Shown: positions 24,549 through 34,099, counted from the stretch's first letter. The stretch: DNA of 64,000 bases from Gaiellasilicea sp963802765 (GCA_963802765.1 CAWDJZ010000009.1:1-64000); one strand, 5' to 3'. A program made the numbers and translations. Notes: a model not told the origin generated them from the sequence alone.

Positions 24549-26468
24549 GTGAGGCTTCTGCGCGCGCTGCTCGTCATCGCGTGTCTCGCGCTCGTCGCGG
24601 CGCCGGGCGCCGCGGCCGACCTCGCGGACGAACGCGAGCTCGCCGAACGCTATGCGCCGGTCGTCCGGCTCGTCGAGCAGGAGGAGGAGTGCGAGGCGGG
24701 CGAGCCGTACGACCCGCTCGACGTCGAGCTGCTGCTCGACGAGGAGCCGACCGTCGCCCTGCGCGGCCCCTGGAGCCCCACAGATCTCGTAAAGATCGCG
24801 CCCACCGGTGAAGATCTCCGGAACCGCTTCGAGTATCACCTCGACTTCCCCGGCGACGCGCTCGACGCCGGCTGCGACTACGAACGATGGACACGCCGCC
24901 TCGCCGAGGGGAGCGAACCGACCGTCTACGCGCACGTCGCGACGGAAGCCGGCCGGCCCGGACAGCTCGCGCTCCAGTACTGGTTCTTCTACACCTTCAA
25001 CGACTTCAACAACACGCACGAGGGCGACTGGGAGATGGTTCAGCTCGTCTTCGACGCCGACGACCCGCGCGAGGCGCTCGATGAAGAGCCGGTCGCGATC
25101 GGCTACAGCTCGCACGAGGGCGCCGAGCGGGCGGATTGGGACGACGACGAGAAGCTCGAACGCGTTGACGAGACCCATCCCGTGGTCTATCCGGGTGCCG
25201 GCTCGCACGCGAACAAGTTCACTGAGGCGCTCTACCTCGGCAGCTCCGCCGAGGCGGGGGTCGGCTGCGACGACACGCGTGGCCCACACCGCGAGCTGCG
25301 TCCCGTAGTCGCGACGATCCCGAGCGACCCGGCAGCCGCCGCGGACGCCTTCCCCTGGATCGAGTTCGAGGGCCGGTGGGGCGAGCTCCAGCGGGCGTTC
25401 TTCAACGGGCCGACCGGCCCGAACATGAAGGGGCAATGGACGGAGCCGATTACATGGTCGGAGGATTGGCGGGAGCGAAGCTACGCAGTGCCCACCGGCG
25501 GGCTCTTCGGCACGACCGCGACCGACCTCTTCTGCAGCGGCGTGGCGAGGGCCTCGCGCGGCCTCATCCTCTTCCTGCAGAACCCGGCGCTGGTCGTGCT
25601 CCTGCTGGCCGCCGTCGCCGCGCTCTTTGCCTTCGTGACGATTCGAGCGACCTGGACGCCCGTGGCGCCGCTCCGCCTCGGCCGCAGGCGTAGCTGGGGC
25701 CAGATCCTTTCGGCATCAGGCTCGATGTACGTCCGACACGTTCGGGTCTTCCTCGGGATCGGACTGCTCCTGATCCCGATCGCCCTCGTGATCACGTTCC
25801 TCCAGTGGCTCGTTCTCGAGGGGCTCGGGCATGTCGGGATCAGCAGCACGGGCGAGCTCGCCGGCGGCGCCGCGCTCCTGGCGCTGATCATCGGTACCAC
25901 GCTGGCGCTGCTCGGCCTCGGACTCGTCCAGGCCGCGACCGCGTGCGCGCTGCTCGAGCTCGACTCGGGCCGGCAGGTCGGCGCCGTTTCCGCCTACGCA
26001 ACGGCGTTCAGGCGCATCCGGCCGCTTCTCGGCGCAATCGGCCTGTTTGTCGCCGGCTGGGTGGTGCTGACAACGACGACGTTCCTCATACCGGTCGCGA
26101 TCTGGCTTGCCGTGCGCTGGTGCCTGCTCGCGCCGATTGTCGAGCTCGAGGACCTGCGCGGTGTCTCGGCGCTCCGTCGCAGTGGCGAGCTGGTGCGCAG
26201 GCGCTGGTGGCGCACCGCCTCACTCGTCGGGCTGAGCGCAGCGATCTCCCTCGGTGCAGGGCCGCTCCTCGGGGCCTTGCTGATCTTCGTCGTGGACGCG
26301 CCGCTCGCGACGCTCAACATCGTGGCCGGGATCGTCTACGCCGCGGCGCTGCCGTTCGTCGCGCTCGTCACCGCGTACGTCTACTTCGATGCGCGAACCC
26401 GCGTCGAGCTCGAGCCGGCGGTCGAACAGCGCGAGCTCCCCGCTGAGATCGACCTCGCCGAGGCGTGA
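24549..26468 (+). CDS. Exported Vps62-like domain fused to a multi-pass membrane domain
   Basis: 639 residues from GTG 24,549. A signal peptide is followed by an extracellular domain of about 330 residues containing LQYWFFYTFNDFNNTHEGDW and HPVVYPGAGSHANKF, the hallmark stretches of Vps62/DUF946-like proteins. A first transmembrane helix lies near residue 350 (ALVVLLLAAVAALFAFVTI), and about five further helices form a C-terminal domain with KRIRPLLGAIGLF-type segments resembling DUF7847/glycerophosphodiester-phosphodiesterase membrane domains. The biochemical role is unknown. No operon partner is seen. Confidence 0.7.
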   Translation: MRLLRALLVIACLALVAAPGAAADLADERELAERYAPVVRLVEQEEECEAGEPYDPLDVELLLDEEPTVALRGPWSPTDLVKIAPTGEDLRNRFEYHLDFPGDALDAGCDYERWTRRLAEGSEPTVYAHVATEAGRPGQLALQYWFFYTFNDFNNTHEGDWEMVQLVFDADDPREALDEEPVAIGYSSHEGAERADWDDDEKLERVDETHPVVYPGAGSHANKFTEALYLGSSAEAGVGCDDTRGPHRELRPVVATIPSDPAAAADAFPWIEFEGRWGELQRAFFNGPTGPNMKGQWTEPITWSEDWRERSYAVPTGGLFGTTATDLFCSGVARASRGLILFLQNPALVVLLLAAVAALFAFVTIRATWTPVAPLRLGRRRSWGQILSASGSMYVRHVRVFLGIGLLLIPIALVITFLQWLVLEGLGHVGISSTGELAGGAALLALIIGTTLALLGLGLVQAATACALLELDSGRQVGAVSAYATAFRRIRPLLGAIGLFVAGWVVLTTTTFLIPVAIWLAVRWCLLAPIVELEDLRGVSALRRSGELVRRRWWRTASLVGLSAAISLGAGPLLGALLIFVVDAPLATLNIVAGIVYAAALPFVALVTAYVYFDARTRVELEPAVEQRELPAEIDLAEA

Positions 26469-26487
26469 GCCCGGCGAGTGTCTATCT

Positions 26488-27310
26488 CTAGTGCGAAGCG
26501 AGCGCGGCGACCGCGGCGTAGGCGCGTTCCGCCGCCTCGTCGACATCGAGCGACCAGAGCGAGTCCGGCCGCTCCGGGTCGCCGAAGATCTCGACGTCCC
26601 ACGAGCCGCGCCAGCCGGCGTCGCGCAGCACGCCCATCAGCTCGGGCGTGCGGGAGATCCCCTCGCCCGGCAGCGCGCGGTCGCCGCGCTCCTCTGCGAA
26701 CCAGTCGGAGACGTGGACGCCCGTGATCCGCCCGACGTTGGCAGCCAGGTGCTGCTCGACGTCCGGCGTGTCCCAGACGTGCCAGAGGTCGACCATGATC
26801 CCGACGTCCGGCAAGCCCGCCTCGTCGAGCAGCTCGAGCGTCTCGGGGATCGTCGTCACCAGCGTGAGCCCGTCGCGCTCGGACGGCGTGGATCGGCTCG
26901 AGGCCGAGCTGGACACCCGCGTTGTCGGCGGCCGCGGCGATCCGCCGCAGGCCGTCGATCACGAGCTGACGCGCCTCGTACTCGTCCCGGTCGCCGGCCG
27001 GGCCGGTCAGGCAGAGCACGCTCTCCGGCTCGAAGCGCGCCAAGCGATGCATCGACGCGCACAGCGAGGCAACGCGTGTCTCGACGTCGTCAGGCCCCTC
27101 GATGACGGTGTTCGGGAGGACCGACGGGACGGCGGGCACGCAGTTCGTCACGCGCAGCCCGCTCGCGCGCAGCGCAGCCAGGTCGTCGTCGTCCTCGCCG
27201 AGCTTCATCTCCCAGACGCCGATCCCGTCGAAGCCGGCGGCGGCATACGCGCCGAGGTCGTCGCGAAAGCTCGCGGTGACGGTCGAGATCTCGCTCAACG
27301 AGAGCGTCAT
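26488..27310 (-). CDS. Sugar phosphate isomerase/epimerase-like TIM barrel (one frameshift)
   Basis: AP-endonuclease-2/xylose-isomerase-like TIM barrel of about 273 residues that may isomerise or epimerise a sugar or a related compound. The N-terminal frame from ATG 27,308-27,310 reads through VQLGLEPIHA near 26,890. One extra base there shifts the C-terminal half (IMVDLWHVWDTPDVEQHL, ITGVHVSDWFAEE, GSWDVEIFGDP), which keeps the Asp, His and Glu metal ligands of the family. Otherwise the gene is intact, so a sequence error is likely. The ATG overlaps the stop of the oxidoreductase gene (ATGA). Confidence 0.8.
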
Positions 27311-28911
27311 GGCACCCCCGGCAGCTTCGCCAGCAGGCGCCTCCGCAGCGGCGGTCGGGTCAGGTGCTTCGCCACGAGGTAGCCCGAGCCGGCGCCTAGG
27401 CCCGGGCCTGGGTGGGTGCTGGCGCCGATGTGGAAGAGCCGATCGACAGGTGTCTCGTGGCCCGGCGTGGCCGGGGTCGGCCGGAAGAGCAGGTTCTGGT
27501 CGAGCGAGCACGAGCCGGCGTAGATGTCGCCGCCGACCCAGTTCGGATTGGCCGCCTCGAGGTCCGGCGGGGAGAGGACGACGCGGCCGACGGTCGCCTG
27601 CTCCAGGTTCTCGACGTGCCGGCCGATGCGCGCCACGATCCGGTCGGCGTAGGCCTCGCGCAGCTCCTCGGTCCAGCCGCCGCTCGTGTCGAGCTCGCCG
27701 GCGGCATCGCCCTTCGGCCGGGGCGGCAGCTCCTGGAGTTGCACCCAGAGCACCCACGAGCCGGCGGGGGCGCGCGAGGGATCGACCGCCATGGGCTGCC
27801 CGAGTGCAATCGTCGCCTCGGCGGGGAGCAGGCCCCGATCGGCTTCGTTGACGGCGCGCGAGACGCCGTCGAGCCCGGAGGTCAGGTGGAGCAGCGGGAC
27901 CCCTGCGAGCCGTTCATCGCCACGCCAGCGCGGCGGCTCGTTCATCGCGATGTGGATCTGCATCTCGCCCCGCCCGTAGCGGAAGCGCCGCGCCGCGTCC
28001 CGCACGCGCTCCGGGACGGCTCCGTCGGCGAGCAGCCGCCCGTAGAGCTGCGTCGGCGTGACGCAGGCGAGCACGGCGCGTGCGGCAGGGACCGTCTCGC
28101 CGCCGGCGAGACGGACGGCGGTCGCGCGCCCGTCGGCGACGAGAATCTGCTCGACTTCGGCCTCGGTGCGCAGCTCGCCGCCGGCCTCGCGCACGATCGC
28201 CGCCAGACCCTCGACGAGCCTGACGCCGCCGCCCTTCGGGACCGGCATGCCGCCGAGCTGCAGCGAGCAGGCGATCACCTGCGTCATGAAGCCCGAGACA
28301 GCCTGGTCGGGGCCGAGCCCGGTGTGCAGCACCCACGGCGCCAGCAGCCCGCGGGCCTGCTCGCGCTCGAATGTCTCCGTCAGCCAGTCGCGCGCCGAAA
28401 GGAGCGTGTGACCCGCGAATTCGACGAGGCCGTGGCGGCCGTAGTGCGAGTAGGCCTTGCGGCCGAGCGAGAGACCCTGGCTCGACCAGAGCTCGGTGCC
28501 GAGGACGCCGAAGGCGACGTCCGCGCCGCCCATGAACTCGTCGAACTGACGCTGCCACTCGGGTCCGAGCTCGGCGGCGTTTGCGGCGCCGTCAGTCGAG
28601 AGAAAGGCGCTCGAGCCGTCGGGAAACGCGGCGGCGGTGGGGAGGTCAGTGTTCAGGTACTCGAGCCCGAGCCGGTCGAGGTCCGCCTTCAGCTCCGCGT
28701 AGGCCGGAGAGCCGACCCAGAGCGGGTGCCACGAGGAGAAGACCTCGTGCGTGAAGCCGGCCGCCGTCAGCCCGTCGACGGTCTTGATCGCGCCGCCGAG
28801 CCAGTCGTTCCGCTCGAGGACGCAGACGCGCCAGCCTTCCTTCGCCAGCAGCGCCGCCCCGGCGAGTGAGTTGATGCCGCTGCCGACGCAGACAGCGTCG
28901 AAGCCGTTCAC
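27307..28911 (-). CDS. FAD-dependent oxidoreductase, phytoene desaturase/CrtI-like
   Basis: 534 residues. The N-terminal dinucleotide-binding fold has FDAVCVGSGINSLAGAALLA and ends with E in VCVLERNDWLGG. The C-terminal FAD-closing motif is near IGASTHPGPGLGAGSGYLVA. This matches the NAD(P)/FAD-dependent phytoene-dehydrogenase-like group, which acts on polyprenyl or unknown hydrophobic substrates. No carotenoid synthase genes are nearby, so a carotenoid role is not supported by context. It is followed by the overlapping TIM-barrel isomerase gene, with which it is likely cotranscribed. Confidence 0.85.
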   Translation of the reverse strand: MNGFDAVCVGSGINSLAGAALLAKEGWRVCVLERNDWLGGAIKTVDGLTAAGFTHEVFSSWHPLWVGSPAYAELKADLDRLGLEYLNTDLPTAAAFPDGSSAFLSTDGAANAAELGPEWQRQFDEFMGGADVAFGVLGTELWSSQGLSLGRKAYSHYGRHGLVEFAGHTLLSARDWLTETFEREQARGLLAPWVLHTGLGPDQAVSGFMTQVIACSLQLGGMPVPKGGGVRLVEGLAAIVREAGGELRTEAEVEQILVADGRATAVRLAGGETVPAARAVLACVTPTQLYGRLLADGAVPERVRDAARRFRYGRGEMQIHIAMNEPPRWRGDERLAGVPLLHLTSGLDGVSRAVNEADRGLLPAEATIALGQPMAVDPSRAPAGSWVLWVQLQELPPRPKGDAAGELDTSGGWTEELREAYADRIVARIGRHVENLEQATVGRVVLSPPDLEAANPNWVGGDIYAGSCSLDQNLLFRPTPATPGHETPVDRLFHIGASTHPGPGLGAGSGYLVAKHLTRPPLRRRLLAKLPGVP

Positions 28912-28921
28912 GGGCGCGACT

Positions 28922-29780
28922 CTACTGGGTCGACAATTGGTCGCGTGACGTGGAGCTCGACGCCGCGAGCCGCGCTCGCATCACCGCGACCGCCTCCGGG
29001 CTCGAGTCGATCAGGACGTAGCGGCGCCCGAGCTTGGCCGCGACGGCGCCGAGCGTGCCGCTGCCCGCGAAGAAGTCGAGGCACCAGTCGCCCGGCCGCG
29101 TGGAGGCCAGCACCATCCGCCGCACGATCCCCTCCGGCTTCTGGGTCGGATAGCCGGTCTTCTCGGCACCGTTCGTGGGCACGATCGTGTGCCACCAGAC
29201 GTCGGTGGGCAGCTTCCCGCGCGCCGCCTTCTCCGCCGTCACGAGCCCGGGGGCCATGTACGGCTCACGGTCGACCTCGGCGGCGTCGAAGTGGTAGCGC
29301 CGCCGCGTCCTTGACGTAGACGAGGATCGTGTCGTGCTTCGCGGGCCAGCGGCGCGTCGAGCGCGCGCCGTAGTCGTAGGCCCAGATGATCTCGTTCAGG
29401 AAGGACTCGCGGCCGAAGAGCTCGTCCAGCAGGAGCTTGCAGTAGTGGGCCTCGCGGTAGTCGACGTGGAAGTAGAGCGTGCCGGTGCTCTTCAGCACGC
29501 GGCGGGCCTCCTCGAGGCGCGGCGCTAGGAAACCGAGGTAGTCGTCGAACGAGTCGCGGTAGGAGGACTCGGCCAGGAGCCGGCTGCGGTAGCGGCGCCC
29601 GGCGAAGCCGAGCCTGTCGCCCGCCGGGTCGGCCGCCGTCTCGAGTGTGCGCCGCCGCTGCGTCCGTCCCGAGTTGAAGGGCGGGTCGACGTACACGAGC
29701 TGGAAGGTCGCGTCTGTGAACTCGCGCAACAGCGGGAGGTTGTCGCCGAGCAGGATCTCGTCGTCGACGGGCTGCCGCAT
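28922..29780 (-). CDS. Orphan site-specific DNA methyltransferase, beta class (one frameshift)
   Basis: The N-terminal frame starts MRQPVDDEILLGDNLPLLRE and contains motif IV VYVDPPFNSG near residue 30. After a one-base shift near 29,293-29,303 the C-terminal frame has a QKPEGIVRRM segment and motif I DFFAGSGTLG. The order DPPF before FAGSGT defines the beta class of N4-cytosine/N6-adenine methylases. No restriction enzyme or specificity gene is adjacent, so the methylase is an orphan that may act in epigenetic regulation. The total of about 285 residues is short but complete for the class. Confidence 0.82.
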
Positions 29781-29823
29781 CGCAGGCCTGACGATAGAGA
29801 CACGGCACGACGCCGCTGGTGGC

Positions 29824-29834
29824 TTGACATGTCA
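29824..29834 (+). promoter_or_regulatory. Promoter -35 overlapping a TGACATGTCA palindrome before the molybdenum hydroxylase operon
   Basis: TTGACA at 29,824-29,829 overlaps the perfect palindrome TGACATGTCA at 29,825-29,834, 28 bases before the ATG of the first cox-type gene. The same palindrome occurs at 40,769-40,778 in front of another gene of the cluster. A repressor bound here would block RNA polymerase. The -10 element is weak. Confidence 0.45.
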
Positions 29835-29861
29835 GCGTCCGATGCGTGAGATTCACCCCCG

Positions 29862-30677
29862 ATGCTCCTGCGTGAGGTCGAGTACGCGTGCCCGTCGTCC
29901 GTGGACGAGGCCGTCCGGCTCCTGGCGGCGAACGAGGGCGCCCGCGCGCTCGCCGGTGGGCAGACGCTCCTGAACGTGATGAAGGCGCGCGCCGCCTCGC
30001 CCGACGTGCTCGTCGACCTGAATCGGCTCGACGACCTGCGCCGGATCACGGTCTCGGGGGAGACGCTCCAGCTCGGCGCGATGGCGACGTACACGCAGAT
30101 CATGGGGTCGTCCGAGGTCGACGTCTCCCGCCCGATCCTCGCCGAGGTCTCCGCCCAGATCGCCGACGTGCAGGTGCGCAACCGCGGCACGATCGGCGGC
30201 AACGTCTGCTCGAACGATCCGACGAACCACCTGCCGCCGCTGCTCGTGGCGCTCGACGCGTCGTTCACGATCCGCGGCGACTCGGGCGAGCGCACCGTCT
30301 CCGCCGAGGAGTTCTTCCTCGGGGTCTACATGACCGCAGTCGGTGAGGGAGAGCTGCTCGTCTCGATCTCGGTTCCGGCAGCCGCGAATGCGGCCGACGG
30401 GTTCGCCTCGGTCACGGTCGGCCGGGACGGGACCTGCATCGCGAACGCCGCGGCGAGCCTCGCGGACGGGACGCCGCGGATCGTGCTCGGGTGCGTCGAC
30501 GCGGTACCGGTTGTCGTGAGACCGTCCGGGACGGACGACGACAGCGTGCGCGCGGCGGTCGCCGAGGCCGGCTTTGAACCGCCGTCCGACGTGCATGCGT
30601 CGGCCGACTATCGTCGCCACCTCGCAGCGGTCTGCGCGGTGCGCGCGGTGCGGCAGGCGGCGGAGAGGGGAGGGTGA
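29862..30677 (+). CDS. Molybdenum hydroxylase medium (FAD) subunit, CoxM-like
   Basis: 271 residues forming the FAD-binding subunit that passes electrons from the iron-sulphur subunit to the acceptor. The FAD-binding motifs are ARALAGGQTLLNVMKAR near residues 26-42 and RNRGTIGGNVCSNDP near 106-120, followed by the CO_deh_flav C-terminal domain. The ATG is only about ten bases from the expected transcription start, so translation could be leaderless. The gene ends in GTGA, overlapping the start of the small subunit gene. It is the first gene of a nine-gene run. Confidence 0.9.
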   Translation: MLLREVEYACPSSVDEAVRLLAANEGARALAGGQTLLNVMKARAASPDVLVDLNRLDDLRRITVSGETLQLGAMATYTQIMGSSEVDVSRPILAEVSAQIADVQVRNRGTIGGNVCSNDPTNHLPPLLVALDASFTIRGDSGERTVSAEEFFLGVYMTAVGEGELLVSISVPAAANAADGFASVTVGRDGTCIANAAASLADGTPRIVLGCVDAVPVVVRPSGTDDDSVRAAVAEAGFEPPSDVHASADYRRHLAAVCAVRAVRQAAERGG

Positions 30678-31156
30678 GCGTGGAAGAGCCTTCGACGAGC
30701 CGCTCGGTCTCGATCGAGGTCAACGGCGAGGTCTACGAGCGCGAGGTCGACGCGCGCCGTCTGCTCGTGCACTTCATCCGCGACGACCTCGACCTGACCG
30801 GGACGCACGTCGGCTGTGACACCGGCAACTGCGGCGCCTGCACCGTTCACCTGGACGGGCAGGCGGTGAAGAGCTGCATGGTGCTCGCCGTCCAGGCGGA
30901 CGGCGCGACGGTCGCGACGGTCGAGAGCCTTGCGTCGGCAGACGGCGAGCTCAGCCCACTGCAGCAGTCCTTCTCGGCGCACCACGCGCTCCAGTGCGGC
31001 TACTGCACGCCAGGGATGCTGATGAGCGCGTCCGCGCTGCTCGCAGAGAACCCGCGGCCGAGCGAGGACGAGGCGCGGACGGCGATCCAGGGCAACATCT
31101 GCCGCTGCACCGGCTACGTCAATATCGTCGAGGCAATCGTGAGCGCGAACGCATGA
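30674..31156 (+). CDS. Molybdenum hydroxylase small (2Fe-2S) subunit, CoxS-like
   Basis: 160 residues with two [2Fe-2S] clusters. The plant-type N-terminal cluster is in GCDTGNCGACTVHLDG near residues 51-66. The C-terminal helical domain carries QCGYCTPGM and NICRCTGYVN near residues 110-150. It transfers electrons between the molybdenum site and FAD. Both ends overlap its neighbours (GTGA and ATGA), so the three subunits are made in a fixed ratio from one message. Confidence 0.93.
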   Translation: MSVEEPSTSRSVSIEVNGEVYEREVDARRLLVHFIRDDLDLTGTHVGCDTGNCGACTVHLDGQAVKSCMVLAVQADGATVATVESLASADGELSPLQQSFSAHHALQCGYCTPGMLMSASALLAENPRPSEDEARTAIQGNICRCTGYVNIVEAIVSANA

Positions 31157-33615
31157 GCACGACCGAGACCACCACCGCACCCGTCGAGCTCCAGAAGGGC
31201 CACATCGGCCAGTCCATCCCGCGCAAGGAGGACAAGCGCCTCGTCCAGGGCCAGGGAGTCTTCTTCGACGACGTTCGCCGGCACGGGACAGGCTACGTCC
31301 ACTTCGTCCGCTCGCCGCACGCGCACGCGAAGATCGTCTCGATCGACGTCGCCGCGGCGCTCGCGCTCGACGGCGTCTACGGGACGCTCACCGGCGACGA
31401 GGTCGCGATCCAGACCGACCCGTTCTTCGAGATGTCGACGCCGCCGGGGAGCGAGATCAAGGATTACGCGCTCGCGGTGGGGCGGGTGCGCTTCATGGGC
31501 GAGCCGGTGGCCGCCGTCTGCGCCCGGACCCGGGAGCTCGCCCGCGACGCCGCCGAGCTCGTCGCGGTCGAATACGAGCCGCTCGACGTGCTCGTCGACG
31601 CACGCGTGGCGGTGAAGAACGAGACGGTCATGCACGAGGATGCCGGTTCGAACGTGGTCTGGAGCGGCGTCTTCGGCTGGGGCGACTGGGAGGCGGCGAA
31701 GACCGAGGCGGACCACATCGTCCGGATCGACGAGCTCCACTTCCACCGCTTCAGCTCGACGCCGCTCGAGTGCTCGGGCGCCCTCGTCGAGTACGACCGG
31801 GCCGAGGCCTCGTGGACGATTCACTGCAACCACCAGATGCCCGGCATCGGCGCGATCTGGATGGCGCCGGCGCTGCGCACGGGTCTGGACAAGCTCCGCT
31901 TCGTCACCCGCGATATCGGCGGCGGCTTCGGCAACAAGATCTGCCTGCACCCGTACTACGTCACGCTCTGCCTGCTCTCGCGGAAGCTGAACCGGCCCGT
32001 GAACTGGACGGAGTGGCGCACCGACCAGCACACGGCCAACGCGCACGGCAACGAGCGGTGGTTCCACGACGTCGAGGTGGCGGTCAAGGCCGACGGGACG
32101 CTGCTCGGCTTCAGCGTCAGGGCGCTCGACGACTGCGGCGCGTTTCCACGCTATGAGCCGCTCGGCTGCATCATCTGGGCGCAGGTGACGCCGGGCTGCT
32201 ACGCCTGGCGGAACATCCGGGTCGACTTCACCCAGGTGTGCACGAACAAGTCGCCGGTGTCGCCGAACCGCGGCTACTCGCGGATGCAGCACCTCTGGCT
32301 GACCGAGCGGATCATCGACATCGTCGCCTCGGAGCTCGACCTCGACCCGGTCGAGATCCGGAAGCGCAACTACGTCAAGGCCGAGCAAATGCCGTACGAG
32401 ACGCCGAACGGCTGCGTCTACGACTCGGGCGACTATGCGCGCTGCCTCGACATCGCGCTCGAGCTGATCGACTACGACTCGATCGAGCAGCGCCGGGAGG
32501 AGGCGGCCGCGCGGGGCAAGCTGCTCGGCGTCGGGATCGGCTCGACGCTCGACTCCGGAACGAACAACTTCGGCCAGTCGACCCTGCTCAACCCGGAGCT
32601 CCAGTTCTCGGGCAACAACGAGGCCGCCACGGTCAAGCTCGACATCTTCGGCGAGGTCGTGGTGACGCTCGGCACCGTCCCACAGGGGCAGGGGCACGAG
32701 ACGACGGCCTCGCAGGTGGTCGCGGACATCATCGGCTGCTCGCCCGACCAGGTGCACGTCCGCCAGGGCCACGACTCGTTCTTCAATTCGCACGCCGGCT
32801 TCTCGGGAACATACGCGAGCCAGTTCGCGGTCACGGGCCTCGGCGCGGTCAAGGGAGCCGCGGACGCGCTGCGCGCCGAGATGGTCGCGCTCGCCGCCGC
32901 GGTGCTCCAGTGCGACCAGGACCAGATCGAGCTCGGGGAAGGCTTCGCGCGGATCAAGGACGGCCCGCCGGAGGCGGCGCTGCCGTTCATGGCGCTCGGT
33001 GCGATCGTGAACGCGAACAACGCCTTCCTGCCTCCCGACTTCAACCCGACCCTGAACCACCGCTTCGTCTACCGGCCGTACTTCGGCATGGTCGACACCG
33101 AGAAGAAGACGGGCAAGCTGACGCTCACGTACGCCTCGCAGATCCATGCCTGCGTGGTCGAGGTCGACGAGGAGACGGGCGTCGTCGAGATCGTCGACTA
33201 CGCCGCCGTCGACGACTGCGGCGTGCGGATCCACCCGCAGATCGTCGAGGGGCAGGTGCACGGCGCCACCGTGCACGCGATCGGCGCCGCACTCCACGAA
33301 GAGTTCGTCTACGACGAGGACGGGCAGCTCTTGACCTCGAACTTCTATGACTACCACGTGCCCCATGCGCTCGACGTGCCCGCGCTGAAGACGGGAGCGA
33401 TCGAGTCGCCCTCACCGTTCTCGCCTCTCGGCGCGAAGGGGATGGGCGAGGGTGGCGGAGGCGGCATCCACAGCATCTGCGCCGCGATCCAGGACGCGCT
33501 CCGGCCGGCAGGGAAGCCCATCGTCTACGACAGCTGCAACCCGTCGCACCGGGTCTGGTCGATGCTGCAGGAGCCGGAGAAGACGCGGGCCAACGTCACG
33601 GTGACGCCGGCGTGA
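31153..33615 (+). CDS. Molybdenum hydroxylase large (molybdopterin-binding) subunit, CoxL/XdhB-like
   Basis: 820 residues that bind the Mo-molybdopterin-cytosine cofactor. The hammerhead domain starts at IPRKEDKRLVQGQGVFFDD. The GGGFGNK loop (RDIGGGFGNKICLHPYY) is near residue 258, and the base Glu is in GMGEGGGGG at residue 766. At the active-site loop that defines CO dehydrogenases, residues 371-377 read PNRGYSR, not AYXCSFR (form I) nor AYRGAGR (form II). It is thus an uncharacterised aldehyde/heterocycle hydroxylase branch rather than a true CO dehydrogenase. An unusually rich catabolic neighbourhood follows. Confidence 0.9.
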   Translation: MSTTETTTAPVELQKGHIGQSIPRKEDKRLVQGQGVFFDDVRRHGTGYVHFVRSPHAHAKIVSIDVAAALALDGVYGTLTGDEVAIQTDPFFEMSTPPGSEIKDYALAVGRVRFMGEPVAAVCARTRELARDAAELVAVEYEPLDVLVDARVAVKNETVMHEDAGSNVVWSGVFGWGDWEAAKTEADHIVRIDELHFHRFSSTPLECSGALVEYDRAEASWTIHCNHQMPGIGAIWMAPALRTGLDKLRFVTRDIGGGFGNKICLHPYYVTLCLLSRKLNRPVNWTEWRTDQHTANAHGNERWFHDVEVAVKADGTLLGFSVRALDDCGAFPRYEPLGCIIWAQVTPGCYAWRNIRVDFTQVCTNKSPVSPNRGYSRMQHLWLTERIIDIVASELDLDPVEIRKRNYVKAEQMPYETPNGCVYDSGDYARCLDIALELIDYDSIEQRREEAAARGKLLGVGIGSTLDSGTNNFGQSTLLNPELQFSGNNEAATVKLDIFGEVVVTLGTVPQGQGHETTASQVVADIIGCSPDQVHVRQGHDSFFNSHAGFSGTYASQFAVTGLGAVKGAADALRAEMVALAAAVLQCDQDQIELGEGFARIKDGPPEAALPFMALGAIVNANNAFLPPDFNPTLNHRFVYRPYFGMVDTEKKTGKLTLTYASQIHACVVEVDEETGVVEIVDYAAVDDCGVRIHPQIVEGQVHGATVHAIGAALHEEFVYDEDGQLLTSNFYDYHVPHALDVPALKTGAIESPSPFSPLGAKGMGEGGGGGIHSICAAIQDALRPAGKPIVYDSCNPSHRVWSMLQEPEKTRANVTVTPA

Positions 33616-33625
33616 GGCTCACGCG

Positions 33626-34093
33626 GTGATCGTGTCCGGGACGAGGGAGCTCGCAGCGCCGCGCGAGGTCGTCTGGCGCGTGCTCAACGATCCGGCGCAG
33701 ATGGCCGAGCTGATGCCGGGCGTCGAGAGCTTCGACGTGCACGACGACCGGCACTGGACCGCCAACGTGAAGATCCCGCTCGGGCTCGGGGGTCTCCGGA
33801 TGAAGATCAACTTCGAGAAGCTCGTCGAGCGCGAGCCGGAGCATGCCGAGCTCGCCGCCAAGGGTGACGGCGTCGGCGCGATCATGAACATGGTCACCTC
33901 GTTCGACCTCAGCGAGGCGGGGCCGGGGCAGACGACGATGAACTGGTCCGCCGACGTCAAGATCGCAGGCCCCGTTGGCTCGATGGGGCAGCGCGTGCTG
34001 CAGCCGATCGTGAACCAGCAGGTCGGGAACGTCCTCAAGGCGCTCGAAGCGCAGGTCGAGCAAGCGAACGCCTCAGACGCGCCCGCGGGCTAG
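33626..34093 (+). CDS. CoxG-like SRPBCC-domain protein
   Basis: 155 residues with the CoxG pattern SGTRELAAPREVVWRVLNDP, LMPGVESF and a C-terminal helix (VLQPIVNQQVGNVLKALEAQ). CoxG proteins help membrane attachment or recruit the molybdenum hydroxylase; recent work on related systems links CoxG to a lipid or quinone carrier role. No transmembrane segment is present. The GTG start lies ten bases after the large subunit gene. Confidence 0.85.
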   Translation: MIVSGTRELAAPREVVWRVLNDPAQMAELMPGVESFDVHDDRHWTANVKIPLGLGGLRMKINFEKLVEREPEHAELAAKGDGVGAIMNMVTSFDLSEAGPGQTTMNWSADVKIAGPVGSMGQRVLQPIVNQQVGNVLKALEAQVEQANASDAPAG

Positions 34094-34099
34094 GCACTA

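Noticed and set aside
27307..28911. Carotenoid biosynthesis assignment for the phytoene-desaturase-like gene
   Set aside because: No phytoene synthase, cyclase or prenyltransferase gene is nearby; the family is broad.
31153..33615. Reading the coxM-S-L-G genes as a true aerobic CO dehydrogenase
   Set aside because: The active-site loop reads PNRGYSR instead of AYXCSFR, so CO oxidation is not supported; only the generic molybdenum hydroxylase role is kept.
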